From the NCBI RefSeq assembly GCF_026619415.1, contig NZ_JAOVZR010000001.1:1-64000 (forward strand): 64,000 nt of DNA, in the 5' to 3' direction. Source of the DNA: Hoeflea algicola (GTDB lineage Bacteria; Pseudomonadota; Alphaproteobacteria; Rhizobiales; Rhizobiaceae). A program made the translations under genes and the position numbers. Below the pieces are notes generated by a model that made no database searches, was not told the origin of the DNA, and was given only the letters and a program-made list of their open reading frames with translations. This document shows, piece by piece, positions 24,250 to 33,441 of this stretch (positions are counted from its first letter, which is position 1; each line of letters opens with the position of its first letter).

Positions 24250-27200
24250 GCACCAGCGGCGAAGACCACAATGGTTCGGGTGACGGCGAACAAGAACACG
24301 CCCCGGTCGATGCCGCCAGTGCGCCGGTAACGGTCGGAGAGGGCGCCGACAAGATGGAAACCGGTGGCGGTACCGCGTTGATGGTGCGCCGCCCGGTGCT
24401 GGCGATGGTGATCTCGCTGTTGATCGTGGTGGCCGGACTTGCCGGTCTTTACGGCGCTGAAATTCGGGAGCTGCCGAATGTCGACCGGCCGGTGATTACC
24501 GTTACAACCAGCTTCACCGGTGCAGCGCCCGAAACAGTCGACCGTGAACTTACCGCCGTGGTCGAAGGCGCTGTGGCGCGCGTCACCGGCGTTGCCTCGA
24601 TTTCCTCGACCTCGACCTTGGGCCGCAGCCGCGTCACCATCGAATTCAAGGACAGTGCCGATCTCAGCGTCGCCGCTTCCGATGTTCGCGATGCGCTTGG
24701 CCGCGTCACCAACAACATGCCCGATGGCGCCGACGAGCCGCGCATCGTCAAGGCCGATGCCGATGCCGACGCAGTGATGCGTCTGGCCGTCACCTCCGAC
24801 CGGCTCAATGTTCAGGACATGACCGTGCTGGTCGAGGACGTGGTGGTCGACCGTCTCGCCGCCGTCACCGGCGTTGCCGATGTAGCGGTCTATGGTGACC
24901 GAGAGAAGATTTTCCGTGTCGATGTCGACCAGTCCCGGCTGGCAGCCTTCGGCCTGACACTGGCCGATCTGCGCGCAGCACTCAGCAATGTCGCGCTCGA
25001 CGTACCTGCGGGGTCACTGACCGCGCGCACGTCCGACATCGTCGTTCGCGCCACTGCCGACGTCACCACCCCGGAAGGCTTTGAGAACATCTACATCAAC
25101 GACCGGGTGCGGTTCCGCGATGTCGCCAACATCACGCTTGGCCCCAATCCGGGCGAAACCGTGCTGCGCGCCAATGGCCGTACCGGCATAGGCATCGGCA
25201 TCATCCGTCAGGCCGCGTCCAACACGCTGGAAATCTCCGACGGTGTCCGCGCTGCCACCTTGGCGATCGCCGATATCCTGCCCGAAGGCGTCGATATCCG
25301 CGTCACCAGCGATGACGCCACCTTCATTCGCGGCTCCATCGAGGAAGTGCGCTCCACGCTGATTCTCGCGGTGGCGATCGTGATTGCCATCATCTTCGTG
25401 TTTCTGCGCGACTGGCGCGCCACCATCATCCCGGCGATCACCCTGCCGGTGTCGCTGATCGGCGCCTTCGCGGCGATCTGGCTCGCCGGTTTCTCCGTCA
25501 ACATCCTGACCCTGCTGGCGCTGGTGCTGGCCACCGGCATGGTGGTTGATGACGCCATCGTCGTGCTCGAGAACATTGTCCGCAAACGCAACGAGGGCAT
25601 GGGCGTACGCGCGGCCGCCGTCATCGGCACCCGTGAGGTGTTTTTTGCGGTCATCACCACCACCGCGACGTTGGCTGCCGTGTTCATTCCGATTTCGTTT
25701 CTGCCAGGCCAGGCCGGTGGACTGTTTACCGAGTTCGGTTTCGTACTGGCGTTTACGGTGATGATCTCCAGCGTCGTGGCGCTGACCCTGTGTCCGATGC
25801 TGGCCTCGCGGCTGATCAAGCGCCGTAATCTCGATGCGGCGCCCGACAGCGGCGTGATGGTCAGTATTGGCAGCTATTTTACCCGACTTTATGCCAGGCT
25901 GCTGCACCGCGCGCTGGATGCGCCGCTGGTCGTCATCATCATTGCCTTGGTCACCGCCGGTGCGGCGCTGGCTCTGGCTGGCTCAATCCCGCAGGAATTG
26001 ACCCCGCCTGAGGATCGTGCCGTGGCGTTGATGCGGGTTTCCGCACCGCAAGGCGTCAGCCTCGATTACACCCAGGCCCGCATGACCGACATCGAGCGCC
26101 TGGTCGAACCGCTGCGCGAAAGCGGCGAGGTCGAGAACATCTTCGCTATCAGCGGCTCCCGTGGTGCTTCCAACAGCGGCTTCATGGTGCTGACACTGGC
26201 ATCCTGGGGGGATCGTGAGCGCTCGCAAGCCGAGATCGTGTCAGACATCAACCGCGCGGTTGCCACTGTGCCGGGTGTCCGCGCTTTTGCCATCCAGCCC
26301 AACAGTCTGGGGATCCGCGGCGCCGGCAACGGGCTGCAATTTGCTTTTGTCGGCAACAATTACGATGTGCTGGCCGACATAGCTGAACAAACGGTCGAAA
26401 AGCTCGAGCAGGATCCACGCTTCAGCCAGATCCGGCTCTCTTACGAGACCACCCAGCCGCAGATATCGGTGCGCATCGACCGCGAGCGCGCGTCCGATCT
26501 CGGTGTCAACATCGACGGCCTGGCCGAAGCGCTACAGGCGCTGCTCGATGGCCGCGAAGTAGCACAAGTGTTCATCGAGGACCGGTCCTATCCGGTCAAG
26601 CTGATGTCGACCAACAACCCGATCAACGATCCGACCGATCTGGAATCGATCTATCTCAAGGCGGGCGATGGCCGCATCGTGCCGATGTCGGCGATCGCCA
26701 CACTCGAGGAAAAAGCCGTTGCGCCCGACCTCCGGCGCGAGGGCCAGATGCGTTCGGTGTCAATCACCGCCGGCCTGACACCCGGTTTCGCGCTTGGCGC
26801 AGCCTGGGATGAAGCCGTGCAATTGGCAGAGCCACTGATGCCTGCAGGCGTGCGCATCATTCCGCTGGCCGAAGCCGCGACGTTGGATCAATCCTCGCGC
26901 GATATGCTGATTACCTTTGGTATTGCCATTGTGGTGGTGCTGCTGGTGCTGGCCGCGCAGTTTGAAAGCTTCGTCAGCGCCTTCATCATCATCTCGACAG
27001 TGCCGCTTGGGCTTGCCTGCGCGGTCTTCGCCATGGCCATGACCGGGGGCTCGCTCAATGTCTACAGCCAGATCGGCCTGGTGCTGCTGGTCGGCGTGAT
27101 GGCCAAGAACGGCATTCTGATCGTCGAATTCGCCAACCAGTTACGCAACCAGGGCATGGATGTTCGACGCGCCATCGAAGAGGCCTCCAATATTCGCCTG

Positions 27201-27476
27201 CGTCCGGTGATGATGACCATGATTTCCACGGTGCTGGGATCGGTGCCGCTGCTTCTGGCATTCGGCGCCGGCGCGGAGGCACGGGTGGCGCTCGGATGGG
27301 TGATCGTCGGCGGCCTCGGCCTGGCGATGATCGCAACGCTGCTGTTAACCCCGGTGGTCTATCTGATGCTGGCCCGTTTCGCCACGCCCTCGGCGCAAGA
27401 GGAACAGCGGCTGCATGCGGAATTGCACGAGGCAGGACGCCGCCAGGCGACACGGGAACTTTCTCCCGGCGAATGA
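24246..27476 (+). CDS. RND efflux transporter, HAE1/AcrB family
   Basis: A 1076-residue inner-membrane pump. TM4 contains GMVVDDAIVVLENI with the paired aspartates of the proton relay. Two large periplasmic porter regions alternate with TM1 and TM2-6, then TM7 and TM8-12, the standard layout. The N-terminal 45 residues are an extra polar extension. The adaptor gene directly upstream overlaps it by four bases. Drug or metabolite export is likely; the substrate cannot be read from the sequence. Confidence 0.93.
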   Translation: MSTSGEDHNGSGDGEQEHAPVDAASAPVTVGEGADKMETGGGTALMVRRPVLAMVISLLIVVAGLAGLYGAEIRELPNVDRPVITVTTSFTGAAPETVDRELTAVVEGAVARVTGVASISSTSTLGRSRVTIEFKDSADLSVAASDVRDALGRVTNNMPDGADEPRIVKADADADAVMRLAVTSDRLNVQDMTVLVEDVVVDRLAAVTGVADVAVYGDREKIFRVDVDQSRLAAFGLTLADLRAALSNVALDVPAGSLTARTSDIVVRATADVTTPEGFENIYINDRVRFRDVANITLGPNPGETVLRANGRTGIGIGIIRQAASNTLEISDGVRAATLAIADILPEGVDIRVTSDDATFIRGSIEEVRSTLILAVAIVIAIIFVFLRDWRATIIPAITLPVSLIGAFAAIWLAGFSVNILTLLALVLATGMVVDDAIVVLENIVRKRNEGMGVRAAAVIGTREVFFAVITTTATLAAVFIPISFLPGQAGGLFTEFGFVLAFTVMISSVVALTLCPMLASRLIKRRNLDAAPDSGVMVSIGSYFTRLYARLLHRALDAPLVVIIIALVTAGAALALAGSIPQELTPPEDRAVALMRVSAPQGVSLDYTQARMTDIERLVEPLRESGEVENIFAISGSRGASNSGFMVLTLASWGDRERSQAEIVSDINRAVATVPGVRAFAIQPNSLGIRGAGNGLQFAFVGNNYDVLADIAEQTVEKLEQDPRFSQIRLSYETTQPQISVRIDRERASDLGVNIDGLAEALQALLDGREVAQVFIEDRSYPVKLMSTNNPINDPTDLESIYLKAGDGRIVPMSAIATLEEKAVAPDLRREGQMRSVSITAGLTPGFALGAAWDEAVQLAEPLMPAGVRIIPLAEAATLDQSSRDMLITFGIAIVVVLLVLAAQFESFVSAFIIISTVPLGLACAVFAMAMTGGSLNVYSQIGLVLLVGVMAKNGILIVEFANQLRNQGMDVRRAIEEASNIRLRPVMMTMISTVLGSVPLLLAFGAGAEARVALGWVIVGGLGLAMIATLLLTPVVYLMLARFATPSAQEEQRLHAELHEAGRRQATRELSPGE

Positions 27477-27504
27477 AGTAGCCGACTGATCCTGTGGGTT
27501 GAAG

Positions 27505-27532
27505 CGCCGCGCAGGCTGATATCTGCGCGGCG
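27505..27532. terminator. Hairpin between RND pump and oxidoreductase genes
   Basis: A 10-bp stem, core GCCGCGCAG/CTGCGCGGC, with an 8-base loop, followed by GTTTGCGTGTTT. It lies between convergent genes, so it may terminate both. Confidence 0.55.
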
Positions 27533-27552
27533 TTTGCGTGTTTGCAGTCGAT

Positions 27553-28476
27553 CTACCTGATGGTGACGACGATCTTGCCGGCGGCGTGGCCGTCGGCGAG
27601 GTGGTCATAGGCCTCGGAGACGGCGCTCAGTTCGTAGCTGCTGTCGATCACCGGCTTGACCGTGCCGGCCTCGATCAGCGCGCTGAGTTCGGCCAGTTGC
27701 GCGCCATCGGGCGACATGAAGAACGCCTCGAATCGGACGCCATGCTTTTCCGCGTTGCCTTCGCTGTCCTGTCCTTTGATGGAAACCAGGACGCCACCTT
27801 TTTTCAGAACCTTGAACGAGCGGTTCATGGTCTCGCCACCCATCATGTCGAACACCACATCATAGTCCGAGAGCAGCTCGTCGAATTTCTCGGTTTTGTA
27901 GTCGATCACTTTGTCGGCGCCCAGCGAGCGCACCAGGTCGGCGTTCTTGTCGCTGGTGGTGGTGGCGACATAGGCGCCCAGATGCTTGGCAATCTGTATC
28001 GCCAGTGTTCCGACGCCGCCAGAGCCTGCATGGATCAGGATCTTCTGACCCTTCTTCAAGCCGGCCTTGTCAACTATCGCCTGCCAGGCGGTCAGCCCCG
28101 CCAGCGGGATCGAGGCTGCCTCCGCATGGCTGATATTGATGGGCTTAAGCGCCAGCTCGCTTTCCTTGATGCGGGCGACTTCAGCCAACGAACCCGCGTC
28201 GTCCTGATTGGGGCGGGCATAGACGGCATCGCCGGGCTTGAAACGGGTCACATTAGCGCCGACTTCGCGCACCACGCCCGACACGTCATAGCCCATGACA
28301 TGGGGAAAGCTCAGCGGGATGTAGTCCTGCATGTGGCCGGCGCGGAGTATGTTGTCGATCGGGTTGAGGCTGGCGGCGTAAACATCGATCAGAACAGAAT
28401 CTTCGGCGATGCGCGGCGCGTCGATATCACCGATTTCGATCCCGGCGGCATAGGCATTGATGATGGCGGCTTTCAT
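27553..28476 (-). CDS. NADPH:quinone oxidoreductase-like medium-chain dehydrogenase
   Basis: ATG 28476 is chosen because AAGGATC precedes it and the protein then begins MKAAIINAYA, typical of the family; the open frame to 28674 is an artefact. The 307-residue product has the GroES-like N-terminal domain and a Rossmann motif (HAGSGGVGTLAIQIAKHLGA, about 146-165). Zinc-binding cysteines are absent, so it belongs to the zinc-independent quinone oxidoreductase branch. Electron acceptor unknown. Confidence 0.88.
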   Translation of the reverse strand: MKAAIINAYAAGIEIGDIDAPRIAEDSVLIDVYAASLNPIDNILRAGHMQDYIPLSFPHVMGYDVSGVVREVGANVTRFKPGDAVYARPNQDDAGSLAEVARIKESELALKPINISHAEAASIPLAGLTAWQAIVDKAGLKKGQKILIHAGSGGVGTLAIQIAKHLGAYVATTTSDKNADLVRSLGADKVIDYKTEKFDELLSDYDVVFDMMGGETMNRSFKVLKKGGVLVSIKGQDSEGNAEKHGVRFEAFFMSPDGAQLAELSALIEAGTVKPVIDSSYELSAVSEAYDHLADGHAAGKIVVTIR

Positions 28477-28811
28477 GGTGGTGATCCTTGGCGTTAGTGA
28501 GGCAGCCGCGTGCCAGCAATGGCTTAGGGGCAGATGGTCTTGATGGGGCGGGAACAGGGCAGTAAATGCGATTTCAAGTTGGCGGGAGTGCCCCCGTGAA
28601 AGAATGCAGCGCCGAGGAAATTGCCCCGGTACTGAAGGGCAAGTGGTGGTTTTCCTGGCCCGTTCAACGTCCATGACGACTTCGTGATCAGCGCTTCGGC
28701 AAGGTAATGACCACCGCGTCTTGGCCTGTGGTTCAGGTCAAGCCATGGTTGCTTGCAGGCAGGCAACGCGGTGATTGGCGATTGGTTCCGGGTTTTCGCG
28801 CAGGCCTGCGC
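28477..28811. other. Gap between oxidoreductase and DUF808 genes
   Basis: No well supported gene. An 80-codon minus-strand frame at 28524-28766 lacks a ribosome binding site and protein-like composition. Promoter of the quinone oxidoreductase gene is presumably here. Confidence 0.45.
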
Positions 28812-29759
28812 TCAGGCGGTCCAGCGGCTCGGCAGCAATGGTTTGGCGAGCGACAGGATCAGCAGCAGAACCATACCGACGACCAGCCCGAATATGCCGC
28901 TCAGCGTCGCTTCCGCCACCCAACCGGCAAAACCTGATGCAACCGTGACAGTGCTGCGCACCATCTCGGCAAAATCTTGCACCGCATGGCCGAGCGTCGA
29001 CATCCCAAATCCTTCAAGACCATGGATGATGATCGAGCCGCCGACCCAGAGCATGGCGGCGGTGCCAATGCTGGCTACCGTTTCCATGAAGCCGGGCATG
29101 CCGCGGACGATGGCGCGGCCGAGCGAGCGGGTCCACTCGAAATAGGCGCCCTGGGCCATCTTCAGCCCGACGTCGTCGGCCTTCACCAGCACCGCAACGC
29201 TGCCATAGACAAACGCAGTGATGCCGACGGCCACCATCGCCAGGATCATGCCTTCGGTCCACAGCGAGTCAGCCTCGATCGAAGAGAGCGCGATGGTCAT
29301 GATTTCCGCCGAGAGAATAAAATCTGTCTTGATCGCACCGCTTACCCGTGTCTGCTCCAGATGCGCTGCATCAAGGCCTGCGGACTTGTCGATATGTGCC
29401 GGCTCCGGTTGGAATATGTGCCATATCTTCTCCGCCCCCTCAAAACACAGGTAGCCGCCACCGAGCATCAAAAGCGGCCCCAGCAACCAGGGTGCAAATA
29501 TGTTGAGCAGCATCGCGATAGGCAACAGGATGACGAGCTTGTTGAACAACGAGCCACGGGCGATCTTCCAGGCGATCGGCAATTCGCGGGTTGCCGGAAG
29601 ACCATGTACGTATTTCGGCGTCACCGCGGTGTCGTCGATTAGCACGCCGGCGGTCTTAACTCCCACCTTGGCGGCTTGGGCGCTGACATCGTCAAGCTGG
29701 GCGGCGGCGATCTTGGTAAGGGCTGCGACGTCGTCCAGAAGGGCAAGCAGTCCGCTCAT
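28812..29759 (-). CDS. DUF808 family inner-membrane protein (YedI-like)
   Basis: A 315-residue membrane protein. The N-terminus (MSGLLALLDDVAALTKIAAA, then VLIDDTAVTPKYV) is the DUF808 signature. Several hydrophobic segments follow, including LVILLPIAMLLNIFAPWLL and LGGGYLCFEGAEKIWH. The family is conserved in proteobacteria, but its biochemical role is not established. A GGAAAAGA site precedes ATG 29759. Confidence 0.9.
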   Translation of the reverse strand: MSGLLALLDDVAALTKIAAAQLDDVSAQAAKVGVKTAGVLIDDTAVTPKYVHGLPATRELPIAWKIARGSLFNKLVILLPIAMLLNIFAPWLLGPLLMLGGGYLCFEGAEKIWHIFQPEPAHIDKSAGLDAAHLEQTRVSGAIKTDFILSAEIMTIALSSIEADSLWTEGMILAMVAVGITAFVYGSVAVLVKADDVGLKMAQGAYFEWTRSLGRAIVRGMPGFMETVASIGTAAMLWVGGSIIIHGLEGFGMSTLGHAVQDFAEMVRSTVTVASGFAGWVAEATLSGIFGLVVGMVLLLILSLAKPLLPSRWTA

Positions 29760-29934
29760 AGTGTCTTTTCCAATGCAGGCTGGCTGGTTCGATCGCCGTG
29801 GAACGGTTCGGTCTAGGGCGTTGACGCGGCTACCCGGGCAAGCCGGGCGGCCGACATGTGCCCCAATTCCGGTCGGCTGTCACCAGACAACTTCCTAAAT
29901 TGCAATTGGTTCCGCAACCCCGCTTGCGTGGGTT

Positions 29935-30999
29935 TCAGTCGCCTGCCAGGCAATCGCGCATCGAGGTGGCGAGCTCGCGGATCAGGTCGAAATAGAGCTC
30001 GGGGCCGTCTGTAAGCGCTGCGCCGAGCGGATCGAGTACCGCCGGGCGCGCATTTGAGCCCTCTACCGCCACGTCCACCAGCCGGCTTTCAAATTGCGGT
30101 TCGGAGAAGGCGCAGACGGCGTCGAGTTCGCGCACCTTGTCGCGGATCCCGGTCAGCCGCTCGGCGCTCGGCCGGACGTCCGGATTGACGGTGATCGAAC
30201 CCGCCGCCTCGATATTGAAACGCTTTTCGAAATACTGGTAGGCATCGTGAAAGACAATGAAATGCTTGTCGTGCACCGGCGCGAGGATATCCTCGACCTC
30301 GTCGCCGAGCGCGTCGAGTTTTGCATTCGTCGCGTGTGCATTGGCGGCATAGGCGGCGGCATTGGCCGTATCGGCATTCGCCAGTGCCGCGCTGATCGCC
30401 GCCACAAAGACCTTGGCGTTCGCCGGGTCAAGCCAGACATGCGCGTCATAGCCTCCATGGTCGTGGTCATCGTCATGCCCGTCAGCATCATGGCTGGCAT
30501 CGGCGTGATCATGATCAGTGTCGGCGTCCGCTTGCGTGTGATCGGCGTGATCTTCGTGGCCATCGCTGTCATGATCGTGGGCGTCATGACCATCGGTGTC
30601 GCCGTCGGCATGGACGTGTGCTTCGAAGGCGCCGCCGGCCCTGAACGGCAATTTATGCAGGCCTTCGGCCTCCATCAGCGTGATCGTGCGGGCATTTTTG
30701 GCGATGGTCTCGATCGGCTTTTCCAGAAATGTTTCGAAATTCGGACCCACCCAGAAGATCAGTTCGGCGTTTTCCAGCGCCTGCGCCTGGCTCGGTTTGA
30801 GCGCATAGGAGTGCGGCGAGGCGGCGCCGCCGACGATCAGCGCGGGCGTGCCCACGCCTTCCATCACCGCGGCCACCAACGAATGAACCGGTTTGATCGA
30901 GGCGACCACCCGCGGTTCGGCGGAAGCGGGGGTAAGGCAGAGCAGCGAAAGCGAGAATGCAGTTGCGACGGCGGCAACGGTCCGGCCATGAAAGATCAT
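29935..30999 (-). CDS. znuA: Zinc ABC transporter substrate-binding protein ZnuA
   Basis: ATG 30999 follows AGGA; a TTG just upstream is less likely. The 354-residue precursor has a signal peptide ending PASAEP. The mature protein shows ASIKPVHSLVAAVM, an SPHSY metal-site histidine, and a His/Asp-rich loop near residues 125-190 (for example HDAHDHDSDGHEDHADH), a hallmark of ZnuA. It binds periplasmic zinc for ZnuBC. It is divergent from znuC across two operator-like palindromes. Confidence 0.94.
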   Translation of the reverse strand: MIFHGRTVAAVATAFSLSLLCLTPASAEPRVVASIKPVHSLVAAVMEGVGTPALIVGGAASPHSYALKPSQAQALENAELIFWVGPNFETFLEKPIETIAKNARTITLMEAEGLHKLPFRAGGAFEAHVHADGDTDGHDAHDHDSDGHEDHADHTQADADTDHDHADASHDADGHDDDHDHGGYDAHVWLDPANAKVFVAAISAALANADTANAAAYAANAHATNAKLDALGDEVEDILAPVHDKHFIVFHDAYQYFEKRFNIEAAGSITVNPDVRPSAERLTGIRDKVRELDAVCAFSEPQFESRLVDVAVEGSNARPAVLDPLGAALTDGPELYFDLIRELATSMRDCLAGD

Positions 31000-31031
31000 C
31001 AACAGGGTCCTGTCATTTTCGAGTTTGTGAT

Positions 31032-31065
31032 GTTATAAAATTACATCGTTGTGTAACGGTATAAC
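31032..31065. promoter_or_regulatory. Two probable Zur operator palindromes
   Basis: Two 13-bp sites fit the pattern GTWAY-N3-RTWAC: GTTATAAAATTAC at 31032-31044 and GTAACGGTATAAC at 31053-31065. Their centres are 21 bp apart, two helical turns. They lie between znuA and znuC, where a zinc repressor would control both. Zur itself is encoded at 32911. Binding is inferred. Confidence 0.62.
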
Positions 31066-31116
31066 GTGTGCGATAGAACTCGACAAGCGTGCAGCAGATT
31101 TTTTTCAGGATCCCCA

Positions 31117-32076
31117 GTGCCGAAAATTGAACCACCCCTGATATCGCTCGAAAAGGCCGGCATTGAGCGCGGCGGCCGTTGGCTGGTGCGCGGCGTCGAT
31201 CTCACCGTCGCCAGAGGCGAGATCGTCACCCTGATCGGCCCCAACGGATCGGGCAAGTCTTCCACCGCCAAGATGGCGCTGGGCGTGATCAAGCCCGATG
31301 AGGGAACCGCCCAGCGCATGCCCGGCCTGCGCGTGGGCTACGTGCCGCAAAAACTCTCGGTCGACTGGACGCTGCCGCTGACGGTGGCGCGTTTCATGCG
31401 CCTGACCGGCAAACCGGACGCTGCGGAGGCTGAGAAGGCTCTGGCCGCCACCGGCATCGCCCATCTGACCGGCGCCGAAATCCGCAACCTGTCAGGAGGC
31501 GAATTCCAGCGCGCCATGCTGGCCCGCGCCATTGCCCGCAAGCCCGATCTGCTGGTGCTCGACGAGCCGGTGCAGGGCGTCGATTATTCCGGCGAGATCG
31601 CGCTCTATGACCTCATCCGCAAGATCCGCGATGACAATGGCTGCGGCATCCTGCTGATCTCGCATGATCTGCATGTGGTGATGGCCGCCACCGACCGGGT
31701 GATCTGTCTCAATGGCCATGTCTGCTGCCAGGGATCACCTGTCACCGTGGCCTCCAGCGACGCCTACCGCCGGCTGTTTGGCGGCTACACCGATGCGGCG
31801 CTGGCTGTCTACCAGCACAACCACGACCATACTCATCTCGCCGATGGTCGGGTGCAGCATGCCGATGGCGCGGTGACGGCGCACTGCCATCCCGACGATG
31901 GCCACCATAAATGCCATCCCGACGATGGCCACCATGCTGAACATCTGGGCGATGGTCCGCACCACCACAATCATGATCACCAGAAGGGGCAGGGCGGTGG
32001 CTCTGTCCATCCCGCGCCGGTAGCAGCAGCGGCCGCACCAACGGCGCCAAACCCGAAAGGCAGCCGAGATGCTTGA
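31117..32076 (+). CDS. znuC: Zinc ABC transporter ATPase ZnuC with His-rich tail
   Basis: GTG 31117 is preferred (AGGAT six bases upstream); the frame opens at GTG 31066. The 319-residue product has Walker A GPNGSGKSS, signature LSGGEFQRAMLARAI and Walker B LLVLDEPVQGVD. From about residue 230 a tail rich in His, Asp and Gly extends it beyond the usual 250 residues, including two copies of CHPDDGHH. The tail could bind zinc and sense or buffer it. The gene overlaps znuB by eight bases. Confidence 0.92.
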   Translation: MPKIEPPLISLEKAGIERGGRWLVRGVDLTVARGEIVTLIGPNGSGKSSTAKMALGVIKPDEGTAQRMPGLRVGYVPQKLSVDWTLPLTVARFMRLTGKPDAAEAEKALAATGIAHLTGAEIRNLSGGEFQRAMLARAIARKPDLLVLDEPVQGVDYSGEIALYDLIRKIRDDNGCGILLISHDLHVVMAATDRVICLNGHVCCQGSPVTVASSDAYRRLFGGYTDAALAVYQHNHDHTHLADGRVQHADGAVTAHCHPDDGHHKCHPDDGHHAEHLGDGPHHHNHDHQKGQGGGSVHPAPVAAAAAPTAPNPKGSRDA

Positions 32077-32914
32077 CGATTTCTTCTTTCGCGCAATCCT
32101 CGCAGGCCTTGGCGTGGCATTGGTGGCGGGGCCGCTCGGCTGCTTCATCGTCTGGCGCAGGCTCGCTTATTTCGGCGACACACAGGCCCATGCAGCACTG
32201 CTCGGCGTAGCGCTCGCCTTGCTGCTCGAAATCAATGTCACGCTGGCCGTGTTTGTGGTGTCGGCGCTGATCTCGCTGGCGTTGCTGGCCTTGCAGAAGC
32301 GGGCGACGTTGTCATCGGATGCGCTGCTGGGGTTGCTGTCGCACGCCTCGCTGGCGATCGGTCTGGTGGCGCTGGCCTTCATGACCTGGGTTCGGGTTGA
32401 CCTGATGGGGCTGCTGTTCGGCGATATTCTCGCCGTCTCGAAAACCGACATCGCCGTGATCTGGACCGGCGGCCTGTTGGTGCTGGCGGTGCTGGCGGTA
32501 ATCTGGCGGCCGTTGTTTGCCGCCACCGTCAACACCGAGCTGGCTGAGGCCGAGGGCATGCACCCTGACCGCGTCAATCTCGTCTTCATGATCCTGATGG
32601 CCACGGTGATTGCCATTTCCATGAAGATCGTCGGTGTGCTGCTGATTACTGCCATGCTGATCATCCCGGCAGCCACCGCCCGGCGGTTTGCCACGGGGCC
32701 TGAGCAGATGGCAATTCTGGCCTCTTTTGCCGGCATGGCCGCGGTCGTGCTGGGCCTTGAGGCGTCGCTTGCCTGGGATACGCCGTCGGGGCCGACCATT
32801 GTCGTAGCGGCACTGGTGCTGTTCGTGCTGGCGATGTCGCCGGTGGGCAGCGCGATTGTCCGCATCGCCAGCTTCATTGGCGCAAGAGGCAGACGCAAAG
32901 GGGCACCGTCATGA
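32069..32914 (+). CDS. znuB: Zinc ABC transporter permease ZnuB
   Basis: A 281-residue ABC-3 family membrane protein with about eight hydrophobic segments. Motifs include FGDTQAHAALLGVALAL near the N-terminus and GVLLITAMLIIPAATARRFA, the conserved ABC-3 loop. It forms the channel for zinc released by ZnuA. It overlaps znuC and ends in an ATGA overlap with zur. Confidence 0.92.
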   Translation: MLDDFFFRAILAGLGVALVAGPLGCFIVWRRLAYFGDTQAHAALLGVALALLLEINVTLAVFVVSALISLALLALQKRATLSSDALLGLLSHASLAIGLVALAFMTWVRVDLMGLLFGDILAVSKTDIAVIWTGGLLVLAVLAVIWRPLFAATVNTELAEAEGMHPDRVNLVFMILMATVIAISMKIVGVLLITAMLIIPAATARRFATGPEQMAILASFAGMAAVVLGLEASLAWDTPSGPTIVVAALVLFVLAMSPVGSAIVRIASFIGARGRRKGAPS

Positions 32915-33348
32915 ACCAGAATGTCACCTCCGGCGCTGGCCACAGCCATTCAAACCCGCGCGAAAAAACCGATCTGACCAAGAACCAGTCGCTGGTGTTT
33001 GGCGCGTTGAGCCGAGCCGAGGGGCCGCTGTCGGCCTACACCATTCTCGACCAGTTGCGCGACGATGGCTTCCGCGCGCCGCTGCAGGTCTACCGCGCGC
33101 TCGATAAGCTGGTTGAAACCGGCATGGTTCACCGGCTTGAAAGCCTCAATGCCTTCGTGGCCTGCAGTCATCCCGGCTGCGACAGCCACCAGACCATCGC
33201 CTTCGCCATCTGCGAAACCTGCGGCAAGGTTGCCGAAATCTCCGACGAGGCCCTTGAGAGCCGGTTGCGCGAACTGGCGCGTGAGGACGGCTTTACGGTC
33301 AAGCGGGCGGTGGTGGAATTGCGCGGGCTATGCGCCGCATGCCGCTAG
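32911..33348 (+). CDS. zur: Zinc uptake regulator Zur (Fur family)
   Basis: A 145-residue Fur-family repressor. An N-terminal winged helix (LSAYTILDQLRDDGFRAPLQ, then VYRALDKLVETGMVHRLE) is followed by a metal-binding C-terminal half with CSHPGCDSHQTIAFAICETC and a final CAAC. The Cys pairs form the structural zinc site of Zur. It is last in znuC-znuB-zur, so it is probably autoregulated through the palindromes upstream of znuC. Confidence 0.9.
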   Translation: MNQNVTSGAGHSHSNPREKTDLTKNQSLVFGALSRAEGPLSAYTILDQLRDDGFRAPLQVYRALDKLVETGMVHRLESLNAFVACSHPGCDSHQTIAFAICETCGKVAEISDEALESRLRELAREDGFTVKRAVVELRGLCAACR

Positions 33349-33441
33349 TCTGGTGACGTGCCTATATCGAGGCACTGACGTTCGCGCCAAACCCGCACGG
33401 CCATCCGACGCTTGATCCGAGACTATTCATGGAGACGAAGC

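Noticed and set aside
28524..28766. 80-codon minus-strand frame
   Set aside because: No ribosome binding site, unusual composition and no similarity recognised.
31885..31935. Repeat resembling a mini CRISPR or satellite
   Set aside because: Two 24-bp copies with a 3-base gap lie inside the znuC His-rich coding tail; there are no spacers.
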